From Paractinoplanes tereljensis (GTDB lineage: Bacteria; Actinomycetota; Actinomycetes; Mycobacteriales; Micromonosporaceae), in contig NZ_BOMY01000021.1 in assembly GCF_016862435.1 (NCBI RefSeq), positions 124,001 through 188,000 on the forward strand: DNA of 64,000 nt. The letters are read 5' to 3'. How positions within the stretch are numbered: position 1 is the first letter of the stretch; each line of letters opens with the position of its first letter. Position numbers and translations under genes: made by a program. The notes beneath the pieces are model-generated. The model was not told the origin of the DNA and ran no database searches. It worked only from the letters and a program-made list of their open reading frames with translations. Of the stretch, positions 42,984 through 51,117 are shown in pieces.

Positions 42984-43003
42984 CTTGCAAGAACTGTCAG
43001 AAC
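42984..43003. promoter_or_regulatory. Second TTGCAAGAAC motif in the same intergenic region
   Basis: CTTGCAAGAACTGTCAGAAC on the plus strand, overlapping the end of the acetyltransferase gene and opposite in orientation to the triple repeat at 42797-42825. Confidence 0.3.
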
Positions 43004-43482
43004 TCGCGATACATCAGGTGCAGGCCGACCCGGCCGAGCGCCGGATGCTCGAACGACCGCGGGACGGTGCCGAGCACCTGGAAGCCGTGCCGTTCGTAGA
43101 GCTGGACGGCCGACCGGTTGCTCTCGGCCACCGCGTTGAACTGCATCCCGGCGTACCCCTGAGCCTCGGCCCACGCGAGCGCGTCGCGGCAGAGGGCCGC
43201 GCCGACGCCGCGGCCGCGTTCGCCTGCCGCCACCATGAAGCTCGCGGTGGAGATGTGCGCGCCGGGGCCGCCCCGGTTGGGGCCCATCTTCGCGGTCCCC
43301 AAAATCCGGTCGCCGTCGACCGCGACGACGGTCCGGCCCGGCGGCACCTCGACCCAGATCGAGCGGGCCAGTTCCTCGCTCATGTCCGGGTCGAAGGGAA
43401 AGGTCTCCGCGGCCCGGACGACGTCGTGGACGATCGCCCACACCGCCGCCCAGTCGGCTTCCTGATACTCACGTACGCGCAT
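42997..43482 (-). CDS. GNAT-family N-acetyltransferase
   Basis: 161 aa from ATG 43482. GNAT fold with MRVREYQEADWAAVWAIVHD, ILGTAKMGPNRGGPGAHIST, the acetyl-CoA loop VAAGERGRGVGAALCRDALA and SNRSAVQLYERHGFQVLGTV, ending HLMYREF. Typical length. Substrate cannot be predicted. No operon partner; 270 bases separate it from the subtilase start. Confidence 0.9.
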   Translation of the reverse strand: MRVREYQEADWAAVWAIVHDVVRAAETFPFDPDMSEELARSIWVEVPPGRTVVAVDGDRILGTAKMGPNRGGPGAHISTASFMVAAGERGRGVGAALCRDALAWAEAQGYAGMQFNAVAESNRSAVQLYERHGFQVLGTVPRSFEHPALGRVGLHLMYREF

Positions 43483-43662
43483 CGCCGCAAGCTACCGGCC
43501 GGCCTCCCCGCCGGCGACCCCGTTTCCGCAGGCAAGGCCAGCGACCAGGCCACCGGCCTCCTCGGCGGCAGCCCAGCCTCCGCAAGCGAAACCAGCAGCC
43601 GAGGTTGCGCAGGCGGGGCCGACGGCCGGCTTTCGGCGGCGGCCCGGTTCGCGTGGGCGAGG

Positions 43663-44934
43663 TCAGCGGTTGAGGTAGGCGGCCAGGCCGCCTAGTTCCT
43701 CGCTGGCTATGAAGACCGAGCGGACGTTGATGATGGCCTCCTCGACATGGGCCGGGCAGCCCCAGGCCGCGTCGCCCCACGAGTCGGCGAGCTTGATCTC
43801 GGCCGGGGCCGTACAACCTGCCGAGCCGCCTAGCTGGCAGCGCTCCGGGTGCGGCCGGGCAGCCTGGGCGGCCGCCGCTGCGTGCATCCGGTCGGCGAGT
43901 TCCGCGGCGGCCCGTAGTTCCTGCTCGGCGCGCATCGCCGTGCCCAGGCCGTCGTTCGCCCGGGCCAGCTCGTCGTTCGCGGCCTTGGCGCGGGCCTCCG
44001 CGGCCAGCCGGGCCTGCTCGTCGTGATGGCGTTCGATGGCCAGGGCCGCTGTCCCGGCGAAAACCCGGGCCAGGGCCAGGTCGCTCTCCGCCGGGACGCG
44101 CGGGACCCGGTGGTACATGGCGAAGGTGCCGAGCAGGCCGCCGTCGCGGGCCAGGATCGGGGTGGACCAGCAGGCGGCCACGCCGGCCCGGTCGGCCAGG
44201 TCGCGGAAGTCGTCCCAGAACGGGTCGGTGGCGATGTCCGTGACGATCACCGGTTCCCGCCGGTGGGCGGCAGTGCCGCAGGAGCCGACACCGTCGCCGG
44301 TGGCGATCCCGTCGATCGCCTCGTTGTAGAAGGCGGGCAGGCTGGGCGCGGCACCGTGCCGCAGGTGCCGGCCGTCCGGGTCGGCCAGCAGCACCGAGAC
44401 GAGCACCTCCTGCGGGGCGAGTTGCTCGATGCAGCGGGCCATCCCGTCGAGCACCTCGGTCAGCGGTGCCTGGCGGGCGATCTGCTCCAGCAGGGCCCGA
44501 TGTTCGGCCATCAGCCGCTGAGCGTGCCGGATCTGGGTGGTCTCCACGCCGATCAGGTGAACCCCGGTCACCTCGCCGTCAGCACCCCGGAGCGGCTCGA
44601 CGGTGAAGTCGAAGAACGCGCCCGGGCCGACGCGAGACCCGGAAGAGCCGAACGCGCCCGAACCTTCGCGGGGGCCGGCGGCATCGACCGGCTCACCCGA
44701 GCCGGCGCCTACCGGGATGTCTCGGCCGACGCTGGGCTCGCCGGTTCGGTAGGCCTCGTCGATCAGCTTTACCAGGGCGGCTCCGGCGCGGGACGGGTCG
44801 TCGCCGATGGTGGCGAGGAACGCCGCGTTCGCGGTCTCCACCCGGTGTTCCGGGCCGGTCAGCGAGGCGAAGACGGCGGTGGACTGGCCGGACAACGCCC
44901 GTAGGTCCTCGTCCGCTCCTGATATCGCCGTCAT
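43663..44934 (-). CDS. PAS/GAF-domain signalling protein
   Basis: About 423 aa from ATG 44934, preceded by GGAGGACGAC; a GTG nine codons earlier is possible. Residues 10-150 form a PAS-like domain (HRVETANAAFLATIGDDPSR, FFDFTVEPLRGADGEVTGVH). A GAF domain follows (SVLLADPDGRHLRHGAAPSL, VGSCGTAAHRREPVIVTDIA, DPFWDDF), then an Ala/Glu-rich coiled coil (about residues 310-370). The C-terminal 60 residues have Cys at RCQLGGSAGC and WGCPAHVEEA. There is no kinase, cyclase or HTH domain, so it probably signals through partners. Confidence 0.82.
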   Translation of the reverse strand: MTAISGADEDLRALSGQSTAVFASLTGPEHRVETANAAFLATIGDDPSRAGAALVKLIDEAYRTGEPSVGRDIPVGAGSGEPVDAAGPREGSGAFGSSGSRVGPGAFFDFTVEPLRGADGEVTGVHLIGVETTQIRHAQRLMAEHRALLEQIARQAPLTEVLDGMARCIEQLAPQEVLVSVLLADPDGRHLRHGAAPSLPAFYNEAIDGIATGDGVGSCGTAAHRREPVIVTDIATDPFWDDFRDLADRAGVAACWSTPILARDGGLLGTFAMYHRVPRVPAESDLALARVFAGTAALAIERHHDEQARLAAEARAKAANDELARANDGLGTAMRAEQELRAAAELADRMHAAAAAQAARPHPERCQLGGSAGCTAPAEIKLADSWGDAAWGCPAHVEEAIINVRSVFIASEELGGLAAYLNR

Positions 44935-45041
44935 GTCGTCCTCCGCTTCGGTGCCGGTCACCGGAAAGCTGAAGCCGCCGGACGTACTTGTCTACCAGCA
45001 AACGTTCGCCGAGCCCACGGGCGCGCCATCACGATTCGGGG

Positions 45042-46460
45042 TCAGGCCTTGGCCGGCGCGAGCGCGGGTTCCGGCGAGGCCGGCGCGCCGCCCTCGGTGG
45101 CGACCCGGCCGGGCAGCAGGAAGGACAGCAGCACCGCCACCGCGGTGAAGCCGACCGTCCACCAGAAGGCGATGTCGAACGCGGAGACCAGCGAGTTGCC
45201 GGTCGCGGCGGTGGCCAGGATGACGGCCAGCAGGGCCACCCCGACCGAGCCACCGACCTGCTGCGCGATGCGGGTGACGATGCTGGCGTGCGGGACCTTC
45301 TCCCGTTCGAGGCCGATGAAAGCGACCGTCATCAGCGGAATCATCACCATGCCCATCCCGAGGCCGCGCACGAACAGCGCCACCAGCAGCGGCCAGGTCG
45401 CCGTGTCGGCGCCGGCCAGCGCGAACGGCACGGTGGCCACGCCGACAAGCACGAACCCGATCAGCGCGACCCACCGGGCACTGACGTGGTCCATCAGGCG
45501 GGCGGCGGCGGTGCGGCTCAGCAGCGACCCGACCCCCTGCGGGATGAGCAGCAGCCCGGCCGCCAGGGCGGTCTCGCCGCGCAGCTCCTGCCAGTACAGC
45601 GGCAGCAGCAGCATCGCGCCGTAGAGCGAGGCGCCGGACAGGAACATCAGCGTGGTGGCCGCCCAGGTGGGGCGGGACCGCAGCACTTCGAGGTCGACCA
45701 GGGCGTCGCCGCGGCGGCGCAGCGCCCACAGCACGAAACCGGCCAGCAGCAGCGCTCCGCCGATCAGCGGCAGCAGCACGTCGAGCTGGGCGAAACCACC
45801 GCCACCGCTCACGTTGGACAGACCCCACAGCAAAGCCACCAGGGCGGGAGACAACAAAGCCAGGCCGACTACATCAAGCCGTACGCGCCGGCCCGGAGCG
45901 TCGGCCGGGATCATCCGCCACGCGAGGAACAGGCCGGCCAGGCAGAGCGGCACGTTCACCAGGAACAGCCAGCGCCAGTCGCCGGCGCCGAGGATCAGGC
46001 CGCCGATCACCGGGCCGAGGATCGGGCCGACCGCGGCCGGCAGCGCGACCGTGGACATCAGGCGGGCCCGGTCGGGGCCGGTGGCGGCCTGCATGATCAT
46101 GGTCATCATCAGCGGCATCATGGCGCCGCCGCCGACGCCCTGGACGACGCGGAACGCGATGAGGCTGGGGGCGTCCCAGGCGAACGAGCAGAGCACCGAG
46201 CCGAGCAGGAAGACGGTGAGCGCCGCCATCCAGAGCCGCTTGGCGCCGAGGTGACTCTGCAGCCAGCCGACCACCGGGATGACCACGCCGAGGGCCAGCA
46301 GGTAGGCGGTGCTGACCCACTGGATGGTGCTGACGTCGGCGTTCAGGTCGGCGGCGAGCTCGTGCAGCGCGACGCTGACGATCGTCGAGTCGAGGATCAC
46401 CGCGACGCCGCCGACGAGCACCGCGATGGCGGTGCGCAGTGCGGTTCGTTCGATGGGCAT
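45042..46460 (-). CDS. MFS drug/proton antiporter (DHA2, EmrB-like)
   Basis: About 472 aa from ATG 46460. Fourteen predicted helices: AVLVGGVAVILDSTIVSVAL (motif D1-like), LGVVIPVVGWLQSHLGAKRL (motif A), RVVQGVGGGAMMPLMM, LPAAVGPILGPVIGGLIL (motif C). This is the 14-helix DHA2 multidrug group. The divergent TetR gene, 70 bases away, is the probable repressor. Substrate unknown. Confidence 0.92.
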   Translation of the reverse strand: MPIERTALRTAIAVLVGGVAVILDSTIVSVALHELAADLNADVSTIQWVSTAYLLALGVVIPVVGWLQSHLGAKRLWMAALTVFLLGSVLCSFAWDAPSLIAFRVVQGVGGGAMMPLMMTMIMQAATGPDRARLMSTVALPAAVGPILGPVIGGLILGAGDWRWLFLVNVPLCLAGLFLAWRMIPADAPGRRVRLDVVGLALLSPALVALLWGLSNVSGGGGFAQLDVLLPLIGGALLLAGFVLWALRRRGDALVDLEVLRSRPTWAATTLMFLSGASLYGAMLLLPLYWQELRGETALAAGLLLIPQGVGSLLSRTAAARLMDHVSARWVALIGFVLVGVATVPFALAGADTATWPLLVALFVRGLGMGMVMIPLMTVAFIGLEREKVPHASIVTRIAQQVGGSVGVALLAVILATAATGNSLVSAFDIAFWWTVGFTAVAVLLSFLLPGRVATEGGAPASPEPALAPAKA

Positions 46461-46530
46461 CGGAGCCACCTTAAGGTACGCAGCTGTATCTAACATTGGC
46501 CACGGTACGTCGGCGCGATAAGATACGCTA

Positions 46531-47160
46531 GTGAGTCTTAATCAGCAGCCGCGACAGCAGCAGCGACGCCGGGGCACCGAGCTGGAGGACGCGATCCTCG
46601 ACGCCGCCTGGGAGGTGCTGACCGAGCACGGCTACTCCGGTTTCACCTACGAGGCGATCGCCGCCCGGGCCGGCACCAGCCGCCCGGTGCTCTACCGGCG
46701 CTGGCCGCAGCGGGAAGACATGCTGATGGCCACGCTCCGGAAGTTCTGGATCTCGCAGCCGGTCACCGTGCCGGACCTCGGCGACCTGCGGGATGACGCG
46801 ATCGGCTATCTGCGCAGTGCCGTGGCCGGCCGGTCGCGGATGATCACGCTGCTCAGCGTGCAGCTGAACGACTACTTCCGGGAGAGCGGCACCAGCTTCA
46901 GCGAACTACGCGACACGCTGCGCGCGCCGGGCCGGAACACCGGGCTCGAGACGATCCTGGCCCGCGCGGTCGAGCGCGGGGAAGTGCCCGCCCGGCCGCG
47001 CCCGGCCCGGGTGGTCAACCTGCCGTTCGACCTGATCCGGCACGACATGCTGATGACCCTGCGCCCGGTGCCGGACGAGTCGATCATCGAGATCGTCGAC
47101 GATGTGTGGCTGCCCCTGATCGGTCACCGTGACGGTGAGGGTGGCGACGCCGGGACGTGA
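46531..47160 (+). CDS. TetR-family regulator, divergent to MFS pump
   Basis: 209 aa from GTG 46531. HTH: LEDAILDAAWEVLTEHGYSG, FTYEAIAARAGTSRPVLYRR, WPQREDMLMATL. The ligand domain (residues 75-205) contains the TetR_C-type pattern VERGEVPARPRPARVVNLPF. The divergent arrangement with the efflux gene is the classic repressor/pump layout. An N-terminal Gln/Arg-rich stretch (NQQPRQQQRRRG) may extend DNA contacts. Confidence 0.92.
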   Translation: MSLNQQPRQQQRRRGTELEDAILDAAWEVLTEHGYSGFTYEAIAARAGTSRPVLYRRWPQREDMLMATLRKFWISQPVTVPDLGDLRDDAIGYLRSAVAGRSRMITLLSVQLNDYFRESGTSFSELRDTLRAPGRNTGLETILARAVERGEVPARPRPARVVNLPFDLIRHDMLMTLRPVPDESIIEIVDDVWLPLIGHRDGEGGDAGT

Positions 47161-47230
47161 GCCCTTGGGACTTTGGTCACCTCGTGAGGTTCCCCTTGGA
47201 TTGCTCAGGGGGCGACCGATCTGACGCCCC

Positions 47231-48622
47231 GTGACGAGGCCTCGAAAAACACTGCTGCCGCGCTTCCTGGCGGGAGTGATCGAGCCGTTCATCGCCATCG
47301 TGGTGATCGCGTTGCTGCACCCGTACGGCTGGGCCGGGCCCTCGCCGCTGTGGATCACCCTCGCCCCGCTGGTTCTGATCATGGTCCTCAACCAGCCGAA
47401 GGTCCTGACCTGGCAGAGACGTAGCCCCTGGCGATCGACGCCGGCGGTGGTCAACGTGGTGCTGTGCGGATGGATCATCTATGTGCTCGGCTGGGGACCG
47501 GTGCTCCCCCTGGTGTTCGCGCTGGTGGTGACGTACCAGATCCGCAACATCGGGGCCACCGTGTGGCGCCCGGTCGCGGCCTGGTCGGTGGCGGCGATCC
47601 TGGCCGGGCAGGCCGGCATCGCCCTCGGCTGGATTCCGAGCTACCTGCCCAACGGCCTGGCCCAGGCGGCCGGCCTGCTCGGGCTGGTGGTCACCGGCAT
47701 GTTCATCTGGGCGATCGGCCGCACCGCCGAGGACCGGGAGGGCGCCGAGACGCGGCTGCGCGACCGGGAGGAACGCTTCCGGGTGCTCGTGCAGGACTCC
47801 GCCGACGTGCTCTGCGTGCTCTCCCCGGACGGCACCCCGACCTACCTGAGCCCGGCCGTCGAGAAGCTCACCGGTTACCCGCCCGACTACTACGACCAGG
47901 AGGCCGGCTATCCCCTCCACGTGCACCCGGACGACCTCCCCACCGTCGTCGACGCCCTGGACCGGGTGACCGATTCCCCGGACGGACTCACCTACCAGGT
48001 CCGGGTGCGGCACCGGGAGGACGACTGGCGGTGGACCGAGATCACCCTGCGCGACTTCCGCGACAAGCCGTCGATCGCCGGCTTCGTCGCGACGATCCGC
48101 GACGTCACCGAACGCCGGGCGGCCCAGGAGCGGCTCGCCTACGACGCGCGACACGACCAGCTCACCGGGCTGATCAACCGGTCCGCGTTCCTCGGCGAAC
48201 TGGAAAACCTGGAGCAGCTTCCGGCTGTGCTCTTCATCGACCTGGACGGCTTCAAACCGATCAACGACACCCACGGCCACCGGTACGGCGATGCCGTACT
48301 CGTCGCGGTGGCCCGGCTTCTGGAACGCTACGACTTCGCGGGCCGGCTCGGCGGTGACGAGTTCGCCGTCGCGCTGCCCGACACCGAGCACGCCGTCGCC
48401 GTGGCCGAGGAACTGCTCGCCGCGATTGCCGAACCGATCACAGTGGATGGCCGGGTGTTGCACATCCGCGCAAGTATCGGCATCGCGGTTCCTAAAACCG
48501 GCACCAGCGTGACCGATCTACTTCACCAGGCAGACCTGGCGATGTACGCGGCGAAGCGCCGAGGCACGCATGACGCCCAGCTTTTCAGCGATGACATCGC
48601 TTTACAACCGGCACACAACTGA
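47231..48622 (+). CDS. Membrane PAS-GGDEF diguanylate cyclase
   Basis: 463 aa from GTG 47231. Five to six N-terminal helices (to about residue 165), a short coiled linker (TAEDREGAETRLRDREERFR), a PAS domain (VLVQDSADVLCVLSPDGTPT, YLSPAVEKLTGYPP) with PAC ending in FVATIRDVTERRAAQERL, and a GGDEF domain with intact signature FAGRLGGDEFAVALP preceded by FIDLDGFKPINDTHGHRYGD. It should make cyclic-di-GMP in response to a signal at the PAS or membrane domain. No EAL domain. Confidence 0.92.
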   Translation: MTRPRKTLLPRFLAGVIEPFIAIVVIALLHPYGWAGPSPLWITLAPLVLIMVLNQPKVLTWQRRSPWRSTPAVVNVVLCGWIIYVLGWGPVLPLVFALVVTYQIRNIGATVWRPVAAWSVAAILAGQAGIALGWIPSYLPNGLAQAAGLLGLVVTGMFIWAIGRTAEDREGAETRLRDREERFRVLVQDSADVLCVLSPDGTPTYLSPAVEKLTGYPPDYYDQEAGYPLHVHPDDLPTVVDALDRVTDSPDGLTYQVRVRHREDDWRWTEITLRDFRDKPSIAGFVATIRDVTERRAAQERLAYDARHDQLTGLINRSAFLGELENLEQLPAVLFIDLDGFKPINDTHGHRYGDAVLVAVARLLERYDFAGRLGGDEFAVALPDTEHAVAVAEELLAAIAEPITVDGRVLHIRASIGIAVPKTGTSVTDLLHQADLAMYAAKRRGTHDAQLFSDDIALQPAHN

Positions 48623-48658
48623 CAGCTGCCGGACACCTGACTGCGAAAGGGTGCGGAC

Positions 48659-51085
48659 ATGGACGTACGCAACGGGATGGGCCTGCGCCCGCTTGGCACC
48701 TCGGCTGCCGAGTTCGAGCAGGACCTGCTGAGCAACCTCTACTACCGGCGCGGGACCACCGTCGAGTCGGCGAGCACGCAGGACGCGTACGAGACGCTGG
48801 CCCTGACCGTCCGCGACCGGCTGGCCGAGCGCCGGGTCCGCACCGCCGCCGCGCACTACGCCGCCAACCCCCGCTGGGTCTACTACCTGTCCGCCGAATA
48901 CCTCCTCGGCAAGCAACTCGAGCAGAACATGCTCTACTCCGGCACCGACCGGATCGCCCGGATCGCCATGAAGCAGCTGGGCCTGGACCCCGACGAGGTC
49001 GAGGGCCTGGACGTCGAACCCGGCCTCGGCAACGGCGGCCTCGGCCGGCTCGCCGCCTGCCTGCTCGACGCGATGGCCACCCTGGACATTCCGGCGGTCG
49101 GCTACGGCATCCGGTACGACCTGGGCATCTTCAAGCAGACGTTCAAGAACGGCGCCCAGGTCGAGAAGCCGGACGACTGGTCGTACCAGGGCAACCCGTG
49201 GGAGTTCCCGGCCCCCGACGACCGGCAGACCGTCTTCTTCTACGGCCACACCGAACGCGACGCCAACGGCAAGACCTGCTGGATCCCCGGCGAGGTCGTC
49301 CTGGGCGAGCCCAGCCACATGCTGGTCCCCGGCCACGGCACCGACACGGTCAACATCGTGCGCCTGTGGCGCGCCCGCGGCAGCGAGTCGTCGTTCGACC
49401 TCTCCCGCTTCTCCGCCGGCCAGTACGCCGAGGCGGTCGACGAGGCCGTGCACGCCGAGAACATCAGCAAGGTGCTCTACCCCGACGACAGCACCGAGTC
49501 GGGCCGCGAACTGCGCCTGAAGCAGCAATACTTCCTGGTCTCCTGCTCGCTGCGGGACATCATCCGCCGGTTCCGGCTGCGCAACACCGACTGGTCCGAG
49601 TTCCCCAAGAAGACCGTCATCCAGCTCAACGACACGCACCCGACGCTCGCCATCCCCGAGCTGATGCGCCTGCTGGTCGACGAGGAGGGCCTGAACTGGG
49701 ACCTGGCCTGGACCATCGTGCGGCAGACGTTCGCCTACACCTGCCACACCCTGCTGCCGGAGGCCCTGGAGACCTGGTCGGTCCCGATGTTCGAGCGGCT
49801 GCTCCCCCGCCACCTGGAGATCATTTACACCATCAACGAGCACTTCCTGGCGGAAGTGCGGGAGGCCTTCCCCGGCGACGTCGACCGGGTGCGCCGGATG
49901 TCGCTCATTCAAGAAGAACCAGACCGGCGCGTACGCATGGCAAACCTGGCCGTGGTCGGCACCCAGGCGGTGAACGGCGTGGCCGAGCTGCACTCCGAGC
50001 TGCTGGCCTCGACCACGTTGCGTGATTTCGCCGAGCTGTGGCCGGCCAAGTTCCACAACGTCACCAACGGCATCTCCCCGCGCCGCTTCATCAAGATCGC
50101 CAACCCGACCCTGTCGTCGCTGATCAGCGAGGGCCTGGGCGGCGACGAGTGGATCAACGACCTGGACCGGCTGGCCGGCCTGGAGGCCCTGGCCGACGAC
50201 GAGTCGTTCCGTTCGCGCTGGCGGGCGGTCAAGCAGGCCAACAAGGTCCGCCTCGGCCTCGGCGACCCCGAGTCGCTCACCGACGTGATGATCAAGCGCT
50301 TCCACGAGTACAAGCGCCAGCAGCTGAAGCTGCTGCACATCATCACCATGTACCACCGGATCAAAGCCAACCCCGGCCAGGCGTACGTTCCCCGCACGGT
50401 CCTGTTCGCCGGCAAAGCGGCCCCCGCCTACCACGCCGCGAAGCACGTGATCCGCCTGATCAACGCGGTGGCCGCGGTGATCGACGCCGACCCGGCCGTC
50501 TCCCCGTACCTGAAGGTGGTCTTCCCACCCAACTACAACGTCACGCTGGGCTCGCTGATCATCCCGGCGGCCGACCTGAGCGAGCAGATCTCGATGGCCG
50601 GCAAGGAAGCTTCCGGCACCGGCAACATGAAGCTGGCCCTGAACGGCGCCCTGACCATCGGCACCCTGGACGGCGCCAACATCGAGATCCGGGACAAGGT
50701 AGGAGCCGACAACTTCTTCCTGTTCGGCCTGGACACCCCGGCCGCGACGGCGCTGAAGAACAACGGCTACCGCGCCCGGGACCACTACGACCGAGACCCC
50801 GAGCTGCGCCACGCCCTGGACTCCATCCTGGACGGCAAGTTCCTGGGAATAGGCCGCGAGGTAGGCGAGTCCCTGCTGAACTGGGACGAGTACCTGACCT
50901 TGGCCGACTACCGCTCGTACGTGGACGCCCAGGACCAGGTAGACGCAGCGTGGCAGGACACCGACCAGTGGACCCGCAAGTCAATCCTGAACACGGCTCG
51001 AAGCGGTTTCTTCTCCGCCGACCGCACCGTCCGCGACTACGCCGCCGGCATCTGGCACGTCAACCCGGTCAAGGTCGGACGCTGA
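48659..51085 (+). CDS. glgP: Glycogen/maltodextrin phosphorylase
   Basis: 808 aa from ATG 48659, the usual length of the bacterial family. Motifs: GLDVEPGLGNGGLGRLAACL, VIQLNDTHPTLAIPELMRL, RRFIKIANPTL, RFHEYKRQQLKLLHIITMYH and the PLP-lysine region MAGKEASGTGNMKLALNGAL, TIGTLDGANIE. It releases glucose-1-phosphate from storage glycogen in the cytosol. It appears monocistronic: 36 bases after the diguanylate cyclase gene and followed by a strong hairpin. Confidence 0.96.
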   Translation: MDVRNGMGLRPLGTSAAEFEQDLLSNLYYRRGTTVESASTQDAYETLALTVRDRLAERRVRTAAAHYAANPRWVYYLSAEYLLGKQLEQNMLYSGTDRIARIAMKQLGLDPDEVEGLDVEPGLGNGGLGRLAACLLDAMATLDIPAVGYGIRYDLGIFKQTFKNGAQVEKPDDWSYQGNPWEFPAPDDRQTVFFYGHTERDANGKTCWIPGEVVLGEPSHMLVPGHGTDTVNIVRLWRARGSESSFDLSRFSAGQYAEAVDEAVHAENISKVLYPDDSTESGRELRLKQQYFLVSCSLRDIIRRFRLRNTDWSEFPKKTVIQLNDTHPTLAIPELMRLLVDEEGLNWDLAWTIVRQTFAYTCHTLLPEALETWSVPMFERLLPRHLEIIYTINEHFLAEVREAFPGDVDRVRRMSLIQEEPDRRVRMANLAVVGTQAVNGVAELHSELLASTTLRDFAELWPAKFHNVTNGISPRRFIKIANPTLSSLISEGLGGDEWINDLDRLAGLEALADDESFRSRWRAVKQANKVRLGLGDPESLTDVMIKRFHEYKRQQLKLLHIITMYHRIKANPGQAYVPRTVLFAGKAAPAYHAAKHVIRLINAVAAVIDADPAVSPYLKVVFPPNYNVTLGSLIIPAADLSEQISMAGKEASGTGNMKLALNGALTIGTLDGANIEIRDKVGADNFFLFGLDTPAATALKNNGYRARDHYDRDPELRHALDSILDGKFLGIGREVGESLLNWDEYLTLADYRSYVDAQDQVDAAWQDTDQWTRKSILNTARSGFFSADRTVRDYAAGIWHVNPVKVGR

Positions 51086-51090
51086 TCCCC

Positions 51091-51117
51091 GAGGGCCCGG
51101 GCTTTGCTCGGGCCCTC
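51091..51117. terminator. Bidirectional terminator between glgP and NACHT gene
   Basis: A 12-bp stem (GAGGGCCCGGGC, 51091-51102, with 51106-51117; one G-U pair) and a TTT loop, overlapping the last bases of the convergent NACHT gene. Confidence 0.75.

Noticed and set aside
48602..50812. 736-codon minus-strand frame opposite glgP
   Set aside because: Antisense shadow of a well-conserved phosphorylase gene; composition and lack of a ribosome site argue against coding.
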